Positions 18,304 through 27,074 of a stretch of DNA of 64,000 nt are shown here, one piece after another. Position numbers and translations under genes: made by a program. A model generated the notes under the pieces. That model made no database searches. It was not told the DNA's origin and worked only from the letters and a program-made list of their open reading frames with translations. The stretch is taken from assembly GCA_934309145.1 (NCBI GenBank), contig CAKRCW010000001.1:124001-188000 (forward strand), in the 5' to 3' direction. The stretch's first letter is position 1, and every line of letters begins with the position of its first letter. Origin of the DNA: an uncultured Lachnospiraceae bacterium (GTDB taxonomy: Bacteria; Bacillota; Clostridia; Lachnospirales; Lachnospiraceae).

Positions 18304-19350
18304 TTATGCTTGATTTGTCAGCTTTTTAATTACTTTTAATGTTCTCCATAAATTAATGTTAAAGACTATGCGGAGAAGATATCCTATCTGTACATGTCCG
18401 CGCATATATATATGTCCCTCTAACACCTTATTATAGAAATCAGGTTCAAGCGAAAATCCCTTTTGATACACAAAGGGCATAAGGCTAAGATAACCTGTTA
18501 TCTGTCCTGTTTTATATGGTTCTTCAAAGCCATAATGTACATATCCCTTTATTTTTCTAGGTCTTATGTGTTTAAATATACTTATTATATATTTTTTAAG
18601 ATATTTTCTTGTCTTTACCGTACATTCAAGATTCCAGAACTTCTTGATACGATTCGTTTTTTTCTTAATATTATCAAGCTTTTCATCTATGTTCTCTATA
18701 ATCTTCCCCGGTGTAAATTGGGTGACAAATTTATATAGTTTCTTGATAAAACCTATAAAACCCTTAAATGCTTTCTTAATTCTGACGATAAGCCTCTTAT
18801 CTTCAGATGGAACTGCATCCTTATACTTATACTCATCCTCAATATCATTATCCCACAAATCAAATTCTTCATTCCAACCAGATTCATCTTCGCCCTGATT
18901 GTCATCGTTTTGTTCTTCTGTTAGTTCCTCGTCTGTGGCTTTTTCATCTACCTGTGGCTCGCCATCTGTAATCGCATCTTCATCTGTCTGCCTGTCTGCC
19001 TCATCTACAACTGGCTCATCATCTGCCACGTCCTCCTCAGTGTCAATTACATCCTCCACCAAGTCTGCAGCAGCCTTATATGCTTTCTCAGCATTCTTCT
19101 TACCGAGCTTTATTCCGGCAATACGTACATCCTGATTAAATTCCTTCGTTTCCTGATTATACACAAGCCTAAACGATATTATCAGAAATCTTATCTTCGC
19201 CTTTATATGGGCTGTTTTTTTGTATTCAGCATCAACCTTATATGTTATCGGGGCAAACAACAGCAGTAAAATCCCAACAAGAACAAGTGCCAATGCCCCA
19301 AGTATAATCCATAATATTATTTTTAGTATAAATAACAAAACATGGAGCAT
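18304..19350 (-). CDS. DUF2953 domain membrane protein (YtfI-like)
   Basis: The 348-residue protein starts with a membrane helix (about residues 8-33) and the DUF2953 N-terminal pattern APITYKVDAEYKKTAHIKAKI. Residues about 95-180 form a strongly acidic insert rich in Asp and Glu. The C-terminal half is basic and contains KIKGYVHYGFEEPYKTGQITGY, typical of DUF2953. Adjacent gerW supports a sporulation-related role, as in the ytfI-ytfJ pair; the biochemical role is unknown. Confidence 0.82.
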   Translation of the reverse strand: MLHVLLFILKIILWIILGALALVLVGILLLLFAPITYKVDAEYKKTAHIKAKIRFLIISFRLVYNQETKEFNQDVRIAGIKLGKKNAEKAYKAAADLVEDVIDTEEDVADDEPVVDEADRQTDEDAITDGEPQVDEKATDEELTEEQNDDNQGEDESGWNEEFDLWDNDIEDEYKYKDAVPSEDKRLIVRIKKAFKGFIGFIKKLYKFVTQFTPGKIIENIDEKLDNIKKKTNRIKKFWNLECTVKTRKYLKKYIISIFKHIRPRKIKGYVHYGFEEPYKTGQITGYLSLMPFVYQKGFSLEPDFYNKVLEGHIYMRGHVQIGYLLRIVFNINLWRTLKVIKKLTNQA

Positions 19351-19371
19351 GCCCCTCTCACATCCTATCCT

Positions 19372-19695
19372 CTATGCTTCGCGTACAAAGAATTCCGTGT
19401 CAATATCATCGCCATCTCCTGCGTCATACATATCCTGAACCATCTGTAAAATCAGCTCAAAGGCATCCTGCCTGCCTCTTGCAATTCCAAGAATACGCAC
19501 CTTATCAATTACCTCTCTGTAAAATGGCTGTAACAACTGATTATATACATATATCTCCAATATGCCATCTCCTGTAATCGGTGATACCACCACATACAGA
19601 TTGCGAATAAACTTGTGCTTATGCATTTTATTCACAAGCTTGTCTATCTTTTTATCCTTTATCCCGTATGTATACAACGCATCCGATATAGTCAC
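19372..19695 (-). CDS. Hypothetical protein, 107 residues
   Basis: No family is recognised. The protein is soluble, mixed alpha/beta, starting MTISDALYTYGIKDKKIDKL and containing KFIRNLYVVVSPITGDGILE and YREVIDKVRILGIARGR. The C-terminus is acidic (DAGDGDDIDTEFF). Its stop is 21 nt from the DUF2953 start and it follows the 468-residue gene by 24 nt, so it belongs to the same operon. Confidence 0.7.
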   Translation of the reverse strand: MTISDALYTYGIKDKKIDKLVNKMHKHKFIRNLYVVVSPITGDGILEIYVYNQLLQPFYREVIDKVRILGIARGRQDAFELILQMVQDMYDAGDGDDIDTEFFVREA

Positions 19696-19719
19696 AAAAT
19701 CACCCCATACTCCTTATGC

Positions 19720-21126
19720 CTATTCCTCCATAATCTCGGAAATAAGCTTATAACAGGCAGTCAACTCACTGTCATCCTTGCAATTCTCAAGTACATATTC
19801 AAAGTAGTCCTTTATCTCCTGCTGGCTGTTCATAAATATAGGCATACTTGCAAGTATCTTAGACATCATACTTCTTATAACTCTTCTGTCCTTACCCTCA
19901 AACGCAGAGGTCATCTCACCAGTAAGCTTGTCCCTCAATGCCATGATATAATCATTATCAGCCACGTCATTTGAAGCTCCTGTATACTCCTTCTCCAAAT
20001 CTATAAAAAGACTTGTTGACAATAGCTTAGATACAGTAGAAAGCTTATCAAATGAATCCTTTAAGGAAAGGCTCTCTATCTTCTCCATGTTATTTTGTCT
20101 TATATCATCAAATGCCGCCTCGAGGATAACTATATTCTCGTACACATCCTCCTGAACACCCTCTACATTCATAAATTCATCAGTCATACCCATTAACATA
20201 TCCTCGAGGTTGTCACTCTTGACACATGCATCTAGTATCTTGACAGATGACTTATATCCTGCCTTAGTACAATTAACAGCTCTTGCATTATCTACAGTCA
20301 GTAAAATTGTATATACATCATTGATTACCTCCTGAAGAAGCATCAGTGCAGAAACCTCGTTATTAACAATATCCGCCGCCTGTCCAAGTCTCTCGCTAAG
20401 TTCATCAAAACCTGCCTCATCCATATTCTTGTAATCTGCATCACAGAGGTCCTTATATACATGATATAAGAATGGGTACTCTGTCTCAAATCCCTTTGGT
20501 GTATCTATAAGAATCGCTGCTCTTAGCATATCTGCAAATTCATCTACAGAAGATTTTTCTCCACCTTTATATATGGTGAGAGTATTTGTAACTATGTCAT
20601 AGAACTTATTCTTAGTCATTCTTACAGGCAGCTGTGCCATAAGAAGCTGAAGCTTACTGTTCACAACAACGGTGTCATTTTCAGAGAATACATACTTAAA
20701 CATCTTAGATGCGAGCATATCCACATTAACCTGCTCTGTAGTCTGCTTTATTCCAGCCTCTATACGATTGAGAATGTACTCGTATATCTCGTAGCCATCC
20801 GTAAATGCTGTAAGATTCTTCATCTTGTATTCAACATTGCCGCGTAGCTGTCTTATAACCTCAATAGCCTTATCATCAACCAACGTTTCCCCTAATATAT
20901 GCTTATTAATTAAATCTGTGAGAAGCTTGAAATATTTGTCTAAATCACTGTTAGGATTGTCCTGCTCGGTTATCATCTCCTTCAAGGTATAATAATTCAT
21001 GCTCATCTTAACCGTTGCATAGCAGTTATACTGGCTGTTAAGCTCATCTACATAAAGCGGTATGTTGCTGTCTAAATTCTTTTTTCTGTTTATGTCTGTC
21101 ACAAGTATCTTGTATTTACTCTTCAT
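19720..21126 (-). CDS. Hypothetical protein, 468 residues
   Basis: No family is recognised. The first 40 residues look like a small alpha/beta unit (SKYKILVTDINRKKN, then YATVKMSMNYYTLKEM). The remainder is predicted almost entirely helical and acidic, without membrane segments or signal peptide. It ends CYKLISEIMEE. Translation starts at ATG 21126 just after the rhomboid-like gene (16-nt gap). Its operon places it with gerW and DUF2953 genes; a scaffold or regulatory role is only a guess. Confidence 0.75.
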   Translation of the reverse strand: MKSKYKILVTDINRKKNLDSNIPLYVDELNSQYNCYATVKMSMNYYTLKEMITEQDNPNSDLDKYFKLLTDLINKHILGETLVDDKAIEVIRQLRGNVEYKMKNLTAFTDGYEIYEYILNRIEAGIKQTTEQVNVDMLASKMFKYVFSENDTVVVNSKLQLLMAQLPVRMTKNKFYDIVTNTLTIYKGGEKSSVDEFADMLRAAILIDTPKGFETEYPFLYHVYKDLCDADYKNMDEAGFDELSERLGQAADIVNNEVSALMLLQEVINDVYTILLTVDNARAVNCTKAGYKSSVKILDACVKSDNLEDMLMGMTDEFMNVEGVQEDVYENIVILEAAFDDIRQNNMEKIESLSLKDSFDKLSTVSKLLSTSLFIDLEKEYTGASNDVADNDYIMALRDKLTGEMTSAFEGKDRRVIRSMMSKILASMPIFMNSQQEIKDYFEYVLENCKDDSELTACYKLISEIMEE

Positions 21127-21142
21127 TGTCCTTACTCCCCTG

Positions 21143-22087
21143 TCATCTTACATGTTCATGTGTATATAAATGCTCGCTGCAATACTCATAATTGCCATTG
21201 CACTTAGAACAGAATCTAAACTCAAGCTCCGGATCATCAAGCTCTGTTCTTCCACATACAGCACATTTGTGTCTTGTTATTACGTTCTTTGGCTTAGTCT
21301 GCTTTGTGTCCGGGTTAATGTCCTTTTCATTTTCTATATCATTAACTCTTCCGCCATCAATCTCCGTGAATCTGCTTCTTGCACGTTTTCTCTTGATATC
21401 AGATGTGTATTTTCCCTTTCTCCTGCCTCTGTTTCTTGTGCCGAGATATATTATTACAAAGTTGAGCATATATGCTATGATAGATACCTTTGTAATCAAA
21501 TTTGAGGTTGAAGCAAAACGATACGCTAAAAGTAACATATCGAGATACCCAATCCATTTTGCCTTTAATGGTATAAAAAAGTATAACATCATATACGCCT
21601 CTGAGTATATGAGTGTGAATCCAAGAAACAGACTAATCTGCATCAAATCAGTCATTTCAATACCATTATTAACTGTAGAATACAGATAGAAAAATGCATC
21701 ATCACCTATTCTTAAGTATTCATACACACTTACCGCCATACAGCATATAGTATTGACCAGCCATCCGCCAAAGATAAATACATTAAACATAAATGTACCC
21801 ATAGCCCGCTCGATTGCCATACCTACACTGAAATATACAAACATCATCAGAATTGTAAAAATGTTAATGCCACCTGCCGGTGTCAAAATCCATGTAAATA
21901 ATCTCCAATACTCATGTCCCACTATTATGTCTGCCGGAGAAAAATACAGCTTGGAAGTAATGCTTGGTACAAACATATATAGCAAATATCCAATTCCAAA
22001 GCATGCTGTTAAAATCATAGGAAGATTGTTAATGGCATATTTACCAAATTTACGTTCCATCTTATCAAAAAAGCTCAATTCCATCAT
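21143..22087 (-). CDS. Rhomboid/derlin-like membrane protein with C-terminal zinc ribbon
   Basis: The 314-residue protein has about five to six membrane helices (near 22-42, 72-92, 100-120, 148-170, 178-195, 200-217). The HEYWRLFTW motif at residues 58-66 and FSVGMAIERAMG match the rhomboid/Der1 core (WR motif in loop 1 and GxxxE). The region where active rhomboids have GxSG reads FIFGGWLVNTICC, and no catalytic Ser-His pair is evident. After a basic linker, residues 275-314 hold CAVCG and CSKCNGNYEYC, a zinc ribbon. Start ATG 22087 is one of two tandem ATGs after AAGG. Function is unknown. Confidence 0.7.
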   Translation of the reverse strand: MMELSFFDKMERKFGKYAINNLPMILTACFGIGYLLYMFVPSITSKLYFSPADIIVGHEYWRLFTWILTPAGGINIFTILMMFVYFSVGMAIERAMGTFMFNVFIFGGWLVNTICCMAVSVYEYLRIGDDAFFYLYSTVNNGIEMTDLMQISLFLGFTLIYSEAYMMLYFFIPLKAKWIGYLDMLLLAYRFASTSNLITKVSIIAYMLNFVIIYLGTRNRGRRKGKYTSDIKRKRARSRFTEIDGGRVNDIENEKDINPDTKQTKPKNVITRHKCAVCGRTELDDPELEFRFCSKCNGNYEYCSEHLYTHEHVR

Positions 22088-22205
22088 CCTTATCTGTATT
22101 ATTATACAGGTTACACTGCATACTGACATGCATTTTTGCACAGCAGTACACAGCAACCCAATCTATCTAATTATATCGTATCAACATACAAAACACAACC
22201 AAAAT

Positions 22206-22559
22206 CTACCTGTTCACAGTTTTATCATTATTAGGCGGTATACGGATAATTGTTCCGAGAGGAACCCTTATATCATACAGCTCTCTGTTATACTGCATAA
22301 GGCTTTCTATGTCCGTATCCAAATCATTTATTATTGTGCCTAAGGTGTCTCCAACTCTCGCAGTGTAATAGCGCCTTTCTTCCTCCTCGTATACCTCGGT
22401 AGGAATACATATCTCATCTCCTACCTGAAGATTATATACATTTACATATGGATTTTCCTTTAAAATATCTATAAGTCTTACCCCATACATCTTAGAAAGC
22501 TTATAGAGTGTATCACCAGCAACTACGCGGTGAACAGTCCCTTTACATTCATGTTCCAT
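22206..22559 (-). CDS. LysM domain protein (two repeats)
   Basis: The 117-residue protein consists of two LysM peptidoglycan-binding repeats: GTVHRVVAGDTLYKLSKMYG with LQVGDEICIP, and YYTARVGDTLGTIINDL with VPLGTIIRIP. It has no signal peptide. In sporulating Firmicutes such cytosolic LysM proteins often localise to the forespore coat. That assignment is inference. Start ATG 22559 follows AAAGGGGA. Confidence 0.85.
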   Translation of the reverse strand: MEHECKGTVHRVVAGDTLYKLSKMYGVRLIDILKENPYVNVYNLQVGDEICIPTEVYEEEERRYYTARVGDTLGTIINDLDTDIESLMQYNRELYDIRVPLGTIIRIPPNNDKTVNR

Positions 22560-22582
22560 ATTTTTCCCCTTTTTGATTATTC

Positions 22583-22610
22583 TATGCCATGAATGGTAAA
22601 ATGTGGCATA
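22583..22610. repeat. 7-bp inverted repeat in the LysM/activase divergent region
   Basis: TATGCCA (22583-22589) and TGGCATA (22604-22610) are exact reverse complements with a 14-nt spacer. It lies between the divergent LysM and activase genes, 24 nt from the LysM start. It is a possible operator or leader hairpin. Confidence 0.35.
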
Positions 22611-22629
22611 AAGTTCACGATTTTAACTG

Positions 22630-22658
22630 TTGAAATCGCTACATCTTTCCTATATAAT
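22630..22658 (+). promoter_or_regulatory. Sigma-A promoter for the activase gene
   Basis: TTGAAA (22630-22635) and a perfect TATAAT (22653-22658) are separated by 17 nt. The Shine-Dalgarno AAAGGAGG follows at 22685-22692, giving a short leader. Confidence 0.75.
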
Positions 22659-22692
22659 AACAATGTCAAAAAAGGTATATTTATAAAGGAGG

Positions 22693-22709
22693 TATGGCAT
22701 TACGCCATA
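22693..22709 (+). other. Hairpin between Shine-Dalgarno and start codon
   Basis: TATGGC (22693-22698) and GCCATA (22704-22709) form a perfect 6-bp stem with a 5-nt loop directly after the SD AAAGGAGG. Folded, it leaves an 8-nt gap to ATG 22718, an optimal SD spacing; unfolded the spacing is 25 nt. The stem also buries the ATG at 22694 that would otherwise begin an 8-codon extension. Confidence 0.6.
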
Positions 22710-22717
22710 TAATACAT

Positions 22718-25700
22718 ATGAAACGATTAGGAATAGATATTGGTTCCACAACTGTTAAGGTTGCTGTTATTGATGAAGAACACAGCATCCTTTTTTCTGA
22801 ATACAAGCGTCACTTTGCTAACATCAAGGAAACGCTCAAGGAGCTTGTGGAACACGCAAAGGAAAAACTTGGTAATTTAGAGGTTGCTCCTACTATCACA
22901 GGTTCAGGTGGTCTCGCATTGGCAGAGGTTATAAACATACCATTTGAGCAGGAGGTAGTGTGCGTATCAGAGGCACTTACAGACTATGCTCCTCAGACCG
23001 ACGTTGCAATAGAGCTTGGCGGTGAGGATGCCAAAATTATATATTTCACAAACGGTGTTGAACAGCGTATGAACGGTGTCTGTGCAGGTGGTACAGGCTC
23101 ATTTATCGACCAGATGGCTACTCTTCTTCAGACTGATGCGTCCGGTCTTAACGAATACGCAAAAGATTACGATACCATATACCCTATAGCAGCCCGCTGT
23201 GGTGTATTTGCAAAAACTGATATACAGCCGCTTATCAACGAAGGTGCTACCAAGCCTAACCTTGCAGCATCTATCTTTCAGGCTGTCGTAAATCAGACTA
23301 TAAGTGGTCTTGCATGTGGTAAGCCAATCAAGGGTAATGTTGCATTTCTAGGTGGTCCCCTTCACTTCTTAGACCAGCTAAAGGAAGCATTTATAAGAAC
23401 CCTTAACCTTACCGACGAGCATATAATAGCTCCAGACCATTCACATCTTTTTGCAGCTGTCGGAGCTGCCCTTCAGGCAAAAGAGGAGATAACCTACACC
23501 TTAGAGGATATCAGCGGAAAGCTCACTGCCGACTTAAAGATTGCAGTCGATGTAGACCGTCTACCACCGCTTTTTGCCTCAAAGGAGGACTATGATAAGT
23601 TCATCAATAAGCAGTCACAGTACAAGGTTAAAAGAAGTGACCTTGCAAGCTATCATGGCCGCTGCTATCTCGGAGTTGATGCAGGCTCTACAACAACAAA
23701 GGTTGCTTTAGTTGCAGAGGATGGTTCACTTCTCTATGACTTCTACAGCAGCAACAACGGAAGTCCGCTTAAGACAACTCTTCGTGCCATGAAGGATATC
23801 TACGAGAAGCTTCCTTCAGATGTAACTATTGTATCAGGCTGTTCTACAGGTTACGGTGAGGCACTAATCAAATCGGCACTTATGCTCGATTTTGGTGAGG
23901 TTGAAACCATAGCTCACTACACTGCTGCTGCATTTTTTGATCCTGATGTTGACTGTATATTAGATATCGGTGGTCAGGACATGAAGTGTATCAAGATTAA
24001 AAATGAGGTTGTCGATAACGTCATGCTGAATGAGGCATGTTCTTCAGGATGTGGTTCATTTATCGAGACATTTGCCAAATCTCTTAACTATGATATAAAG
24101 GATTTTGCCAAGATTGCATTGTTTGCCAAGAGTCCTATCGATCTAGGTTCGAGATGTACTGTATTCATGAACTCTAAGGTTAAGCAGGCTCAGAAGGAAG
24201 GAGCTACTGTTGAGGATATCTCAGCAGGTCTTGCATACTCAGTTATCAAGAATGCTCTCCTTAAGGTAATTAAGCTTACAGATCCTAAGTCACTCGGTAA
24301 GACCATCGTTGTACAGGGTGGTACATTCTACAACGATGCTGTACTTAGAAGCTTTGAATTAATATCCGGCCGTGATGCTATACGTCCTGACATAGCAGGA
24401 ATCATGGGTGCATTTGGTGCTGCCCTAATTGCAAGAGACCGCTATCAGGAGGGTATGGAATCCCATATGCTTGGCAAGGAGGAGCTTGAGAATCTCACAT
24501 ATGAAACCCGTATGGCAAGATGTAAGGGCTGTACTAACAACTGCCTCTTAACAATCAACAAATTCTCAGGTGGCAGACAGTTTATATCAGGAAACCGTTG
24601 TGAGAAGGGACTCGGATTAAAGAAGAACCAGCACAATGTTCCTAACCTTTTTGAGTACAAATTCAACAGATTATTTAACTACGAGCCGCTTTCTGATGAG
24701 GAGGCAAAGCGTGGTGTTATCGGTATACCAAGAGTTCTTAATATGTATGAGAACTACCCATTCTGGTACACCTTCCTCACCAAGCTTGGATATCGTGTAA
24801 TTCTCTCTCCAAAATCATCAAGAGATATTTACACCTTAGGAATTGAATCCATCCCTAGTGAGTCCGAGTGTTATCCGGCAAAGATTTCTCATGGTCATGT
24901 TATGTGGCTTTTGAAGCAGGGAATAAAGACTATATTCTATCCTTGTATTCCTTACGAGAGAAATGAGACACCGGATGCCAACAACCACTACAACTGCCCT
25001 ATCGTAACATCTTACGCTGAGAATATTAAGAATAATATGGAGGAGGTTTCTGCTCCGGATATAACTTATATAAGACCTTTCCTTGCACTTGACAACAAAG
25101 ATGCATTGAAGAAGCGTCTCCTTCGTGAATTCAGCAAATATACAGATGTAACCTTTGATGAGATATCTGCTGCGGTTGACGCAGCCTATGATGAGGCTGA
25201 CGCAGTCAAAGCTGATATAGAGAAAAAGGGTGAAGAGGTAATCAAATACTTAAATGATAATGACAAGTTAGGTATAGTGCTTGCAGGACGTCCTTACCAT
25301 CTTGATCCAGAGATAAATCACGGACTTCCAGAGCTTATCAATTCATTTGATATTGCTGTCTTAACTGAGGACTCTGTTTCTCATTTGGCACATGTTGAGC
25401 GTCCACTTATTGTCTCAGACCAGTGGATGTATCACTCACGTCTGTACAGGGCTGCAAACTATGTTAAGACAAGCAGAAATCTTGAACTCATACAGCTCAA
25501 CTCATTTGGCTGCGGTCTTGATGCAGTAACAACAGACTGTGTAAATGACATACTTACCAACTCCGGCAAGATATATACTGTCCTTAAGATTGACGAGGTA
25601 AGCAACCTTGGAGCTGCCCGTATAAGAATTCGTTCTCTTATAAGTGCAGTTAATGTAAGACGTAAGCACAACTTCACTCCATGCCCTGTACCAAGCAACA

Positions 25701-26944
25701 TCAACAGGGTTGAATTTACAACAGACATGAAGGACTACACTGTTTTAGTTCCACAGATGTCACCTATACATTTCAGTATATTAGAGCCTGCCATGCGCCA
25801 CATGGGACTTAACTTCGTTATGCTCCCTGACGCTAACAAGGAAGTTGTTGATACAGGACTTAAGTATGTTAATAATGACGCATGCTACCCTTCACTGATA
25901 GTTGTCGGTCAGATGATGCATGCCATTAATTCAGGTAAATATGACGTTAATAAACTCGCACTTATTATGACTCAGACAGGCGGCGGCTGTCGTGCTACCA
26001 ACTATGTAGGTTTCATAAGGAGAGCACTCACCAAGGCCGGTTATCCGCAGATACCTGTTATCGCATTAAGTGTACAGGGCTTTGAACAAAACTCTGGCTT
26101 TAAATTCAACCTAAAGACTATCAAATGTGCCATGCAGGCACTTGCCTTAGGCGATTTGTTCATGCGTGTTGTATACAGAACAAGACCTTACGAGAAGGTT
26201 CCCGGCTCTGTAAATAAGCTCCACAAGAAATGGGAGCATGCATGTATAAGATGTATGGAAAATGGAGGTCGAGGCTTCACTCACCTTGTAAATAATATAG
26301 TTAAAGACTTTGATAACATTCCTCTAAATGAGGACATCAAAAAACCTAGAGTTGGTATTGTAGGAGAAATCCTTGTCAAGTTCCTTCCTTCTGCAAACAA
26401 TCATTTAGTTGAGCTGCTTGAATCAGAGGGTGCTGAGGCTGTTATGCCCGACTTACTTGACTTCTTCCAGTACTGTTTCTACAACAACAACTATAAATAT
26501 GAATACCTCGGCAAATCAAAGAAATCAGCAAGGAACTCCAACCTCGGTATTGCTGCTCTTGAGGCACTTCGTATGCCTGTAGCCAAGGCACTTAAGAAGA
26601 GCAAGAGATTTGAGCCACCTGTTCATATCTCACACCTTGCAGAATACGCAAGGCCTATAGTATCAATAGGCAACCAGACTGGTGAGGGATGGTTCTTAAC
26701 CGGTGAGATGGTTGAGCTCATAAAGAGTGGTGCCGGCAATATAGTATGCTGTCAGCCATTTGCCTGCCTGCCTAACCACATTGTAGGTAAGGGTGTTATC
26801 AAGTCTCTAAGAAAAGCTTATCCTGAGGCTAATATAGTTGCCATTGATTACGATCCTGGTGCTTCAGAGGTCAATCAGGTCAACCGTATCAAGCTTATGC
26901 TTGCTACTGCAAGAAAGAACATGGAAAAAGATACAGAAAAATAA
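22718..26944 (+). CDS. Acyl-CoA dehydratase activase-related fusion protein
   Basis: The 1408-residue protein is a fusion of two ASKHA ATPase units of the BadF/BcrA/HgdC activase family followed by DUF2229 and an HgdB-like region. Unit 1 has RLGIDIGSTTVKVAVI and CAGGTGSFIDQM; unit 2 (from about residue 318) has LGVDAGSTTTKVALV, LDIGGQDMKCIKI and CSSGCGSFIETF. Each unit has the cysteine expected to share a [4Fe-4S] cluster. Later motifs are RCKGCTNNC (about 600), GRPYHLDPEINHG (857), NNDACYPSLIVVGQ (1052), QTGGGCRATNYVGF (1085) and ACIRCMENGGRG (1174). Related proteins are widespread in anaerobic Firmicutes, but the partner and reaction are unknown; no dehydratase or CoA-transferase genes are adjacent. 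ATG 22718 is chosen because homology starts there. Confidence 0.9.
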   Translation: MKRLGIDIGSTTVKVAVIDEEHSILFSEYKRHFANIKETLKELVEHAKEKLGNLEVAPTITGSGGLALAEVINIPFEQEVVCVSEALTDYAPQTDVAIELGGEDAKIIYFTNGVEQRMNGVCAGGTGSFIDQMATLLQTDASGLNEYAKDYDTIYPIAARCGVFAKTDIQPLINEGATKPNLAASIFQAVVNQTISGLACGKPIKGNVAFLGGPLHFLDQLKEAFIRTLNLTDEHIIAPDHSHLFAAVGAALQAKEEITYTLEDISGKLTADLKIAVDVDRLPPLFASKEDYDKFINKQSQYKVKRSDLASYHGRCYLGVDAGSTTTKVALVAEDGSLLYDFYSSNNGSPLKTTLRAMKDIYEKLPSDVTIVSGCSTGYGEALIKSALMLDFGEVETIAHYTAAAFFDPDVDCILDIGGQDMKCIKIKNEVVDNVMLNEACSSGCGSFIETFAKSLNYDIKDFAKIALFAKSPIDLGSRCTVFMNSKVKQAQKEGATVEDISAGLAYSVIKNALLKVIKLTDPKSLGKTIVVQGGTFYNDAVLRSFELISGRDAIRPDIAGIMGAFGAALIARDRYQEGMESHMLGKEELENLTYETRMARCKGCTNNCLLTINKFSGGRQFISGNRCEKGLGLKKNQHNVPNLFEYKFNRLFNYEPLSDEEAKRGVIGIPRVLNMYENYPFWYTFLTKLGYRVILSPKSSRDIYTLGIESIPSESECYPAKISHGHVMWLLKQGIKTIFYPCIPYERNETPDANNHYNCPIVTSYAENIKNNMEEVSAPDITYIRPFLALDNKDALKKRLLREFSKYTDVTFDEISAAVDAAYDEADAVKADIEKKGEEVIKYLNDNDKLGIVLAGRPYHLDPEINHGLPELINSFDIAVLTEDSVSHLAHVERPLIVSDQWMYHSRLYRAANYVKTSRNLELIQLNSFGCGLDAVTTDCVNDILTNSGKIYTVLKIDEVSNLGAARIRIRSLISAVNVRRKHNFTPCPVPSNINRVEFTTDMKDYTVLVPQMSPIHFSILEPAMRHMGLNFVMLPDANKEVVDTGLKYVNNDACYPSLIVVGQMMHAINSGKYDVNKLALIMTQTGGGCRATNYVGFIRRALTKAGYPQIPVIALSVQGFEQNSGFKFNLKTIKCAMQALALGDLFMRVVYRTRPYEKVPGSVNKLHKKWEHACIRCMENGGRGFTHLVNNIVKDFDNIPLNEDIKKPRVGIVGEILVKFLPSANNHLVELLESEGAEAVMPDLLDFFQYCFYNNNYKYEYLGKSKKSARNSNLGIAALEALRMPVAKALKKSKRFEPPVHISHLAEYARPIVSIGNQTGEGWFLTGEMVELIKSGAGNIVCCQPFACLPNHIVGKGVIKSLRKAYPEANIVAIDYDPGASEVNQVNRIKLMLATARKNMEKDTEK

Positions 26945-26993
26945 ATCCAAAGCTGATATTGGTTAATATCTTATACCATATATATTTAAATAA

Positions 26994-27035
26994 AAGAACT
27001 GCCACACTACGATATATCACAGTGTGGCAGTTCTT
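26994..27035. terminator. Bidirectional intrinsic terminator
   Basis: AAGAACTGCCACACT (26994-27008) and its exact complement AGTGTGGCAGTTCTT (27021-27035) form a 15-bp stem with a 12-nt loop between the convergent activase and htrA genes. A-rich sequence precedes and T-rich sequence follows, so both strands read as a terminator. Confidence 0.9.
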
Positions 27036-27074
27036 CATATAATTGAATATTTTTGTATATACTTCTATATCTTA

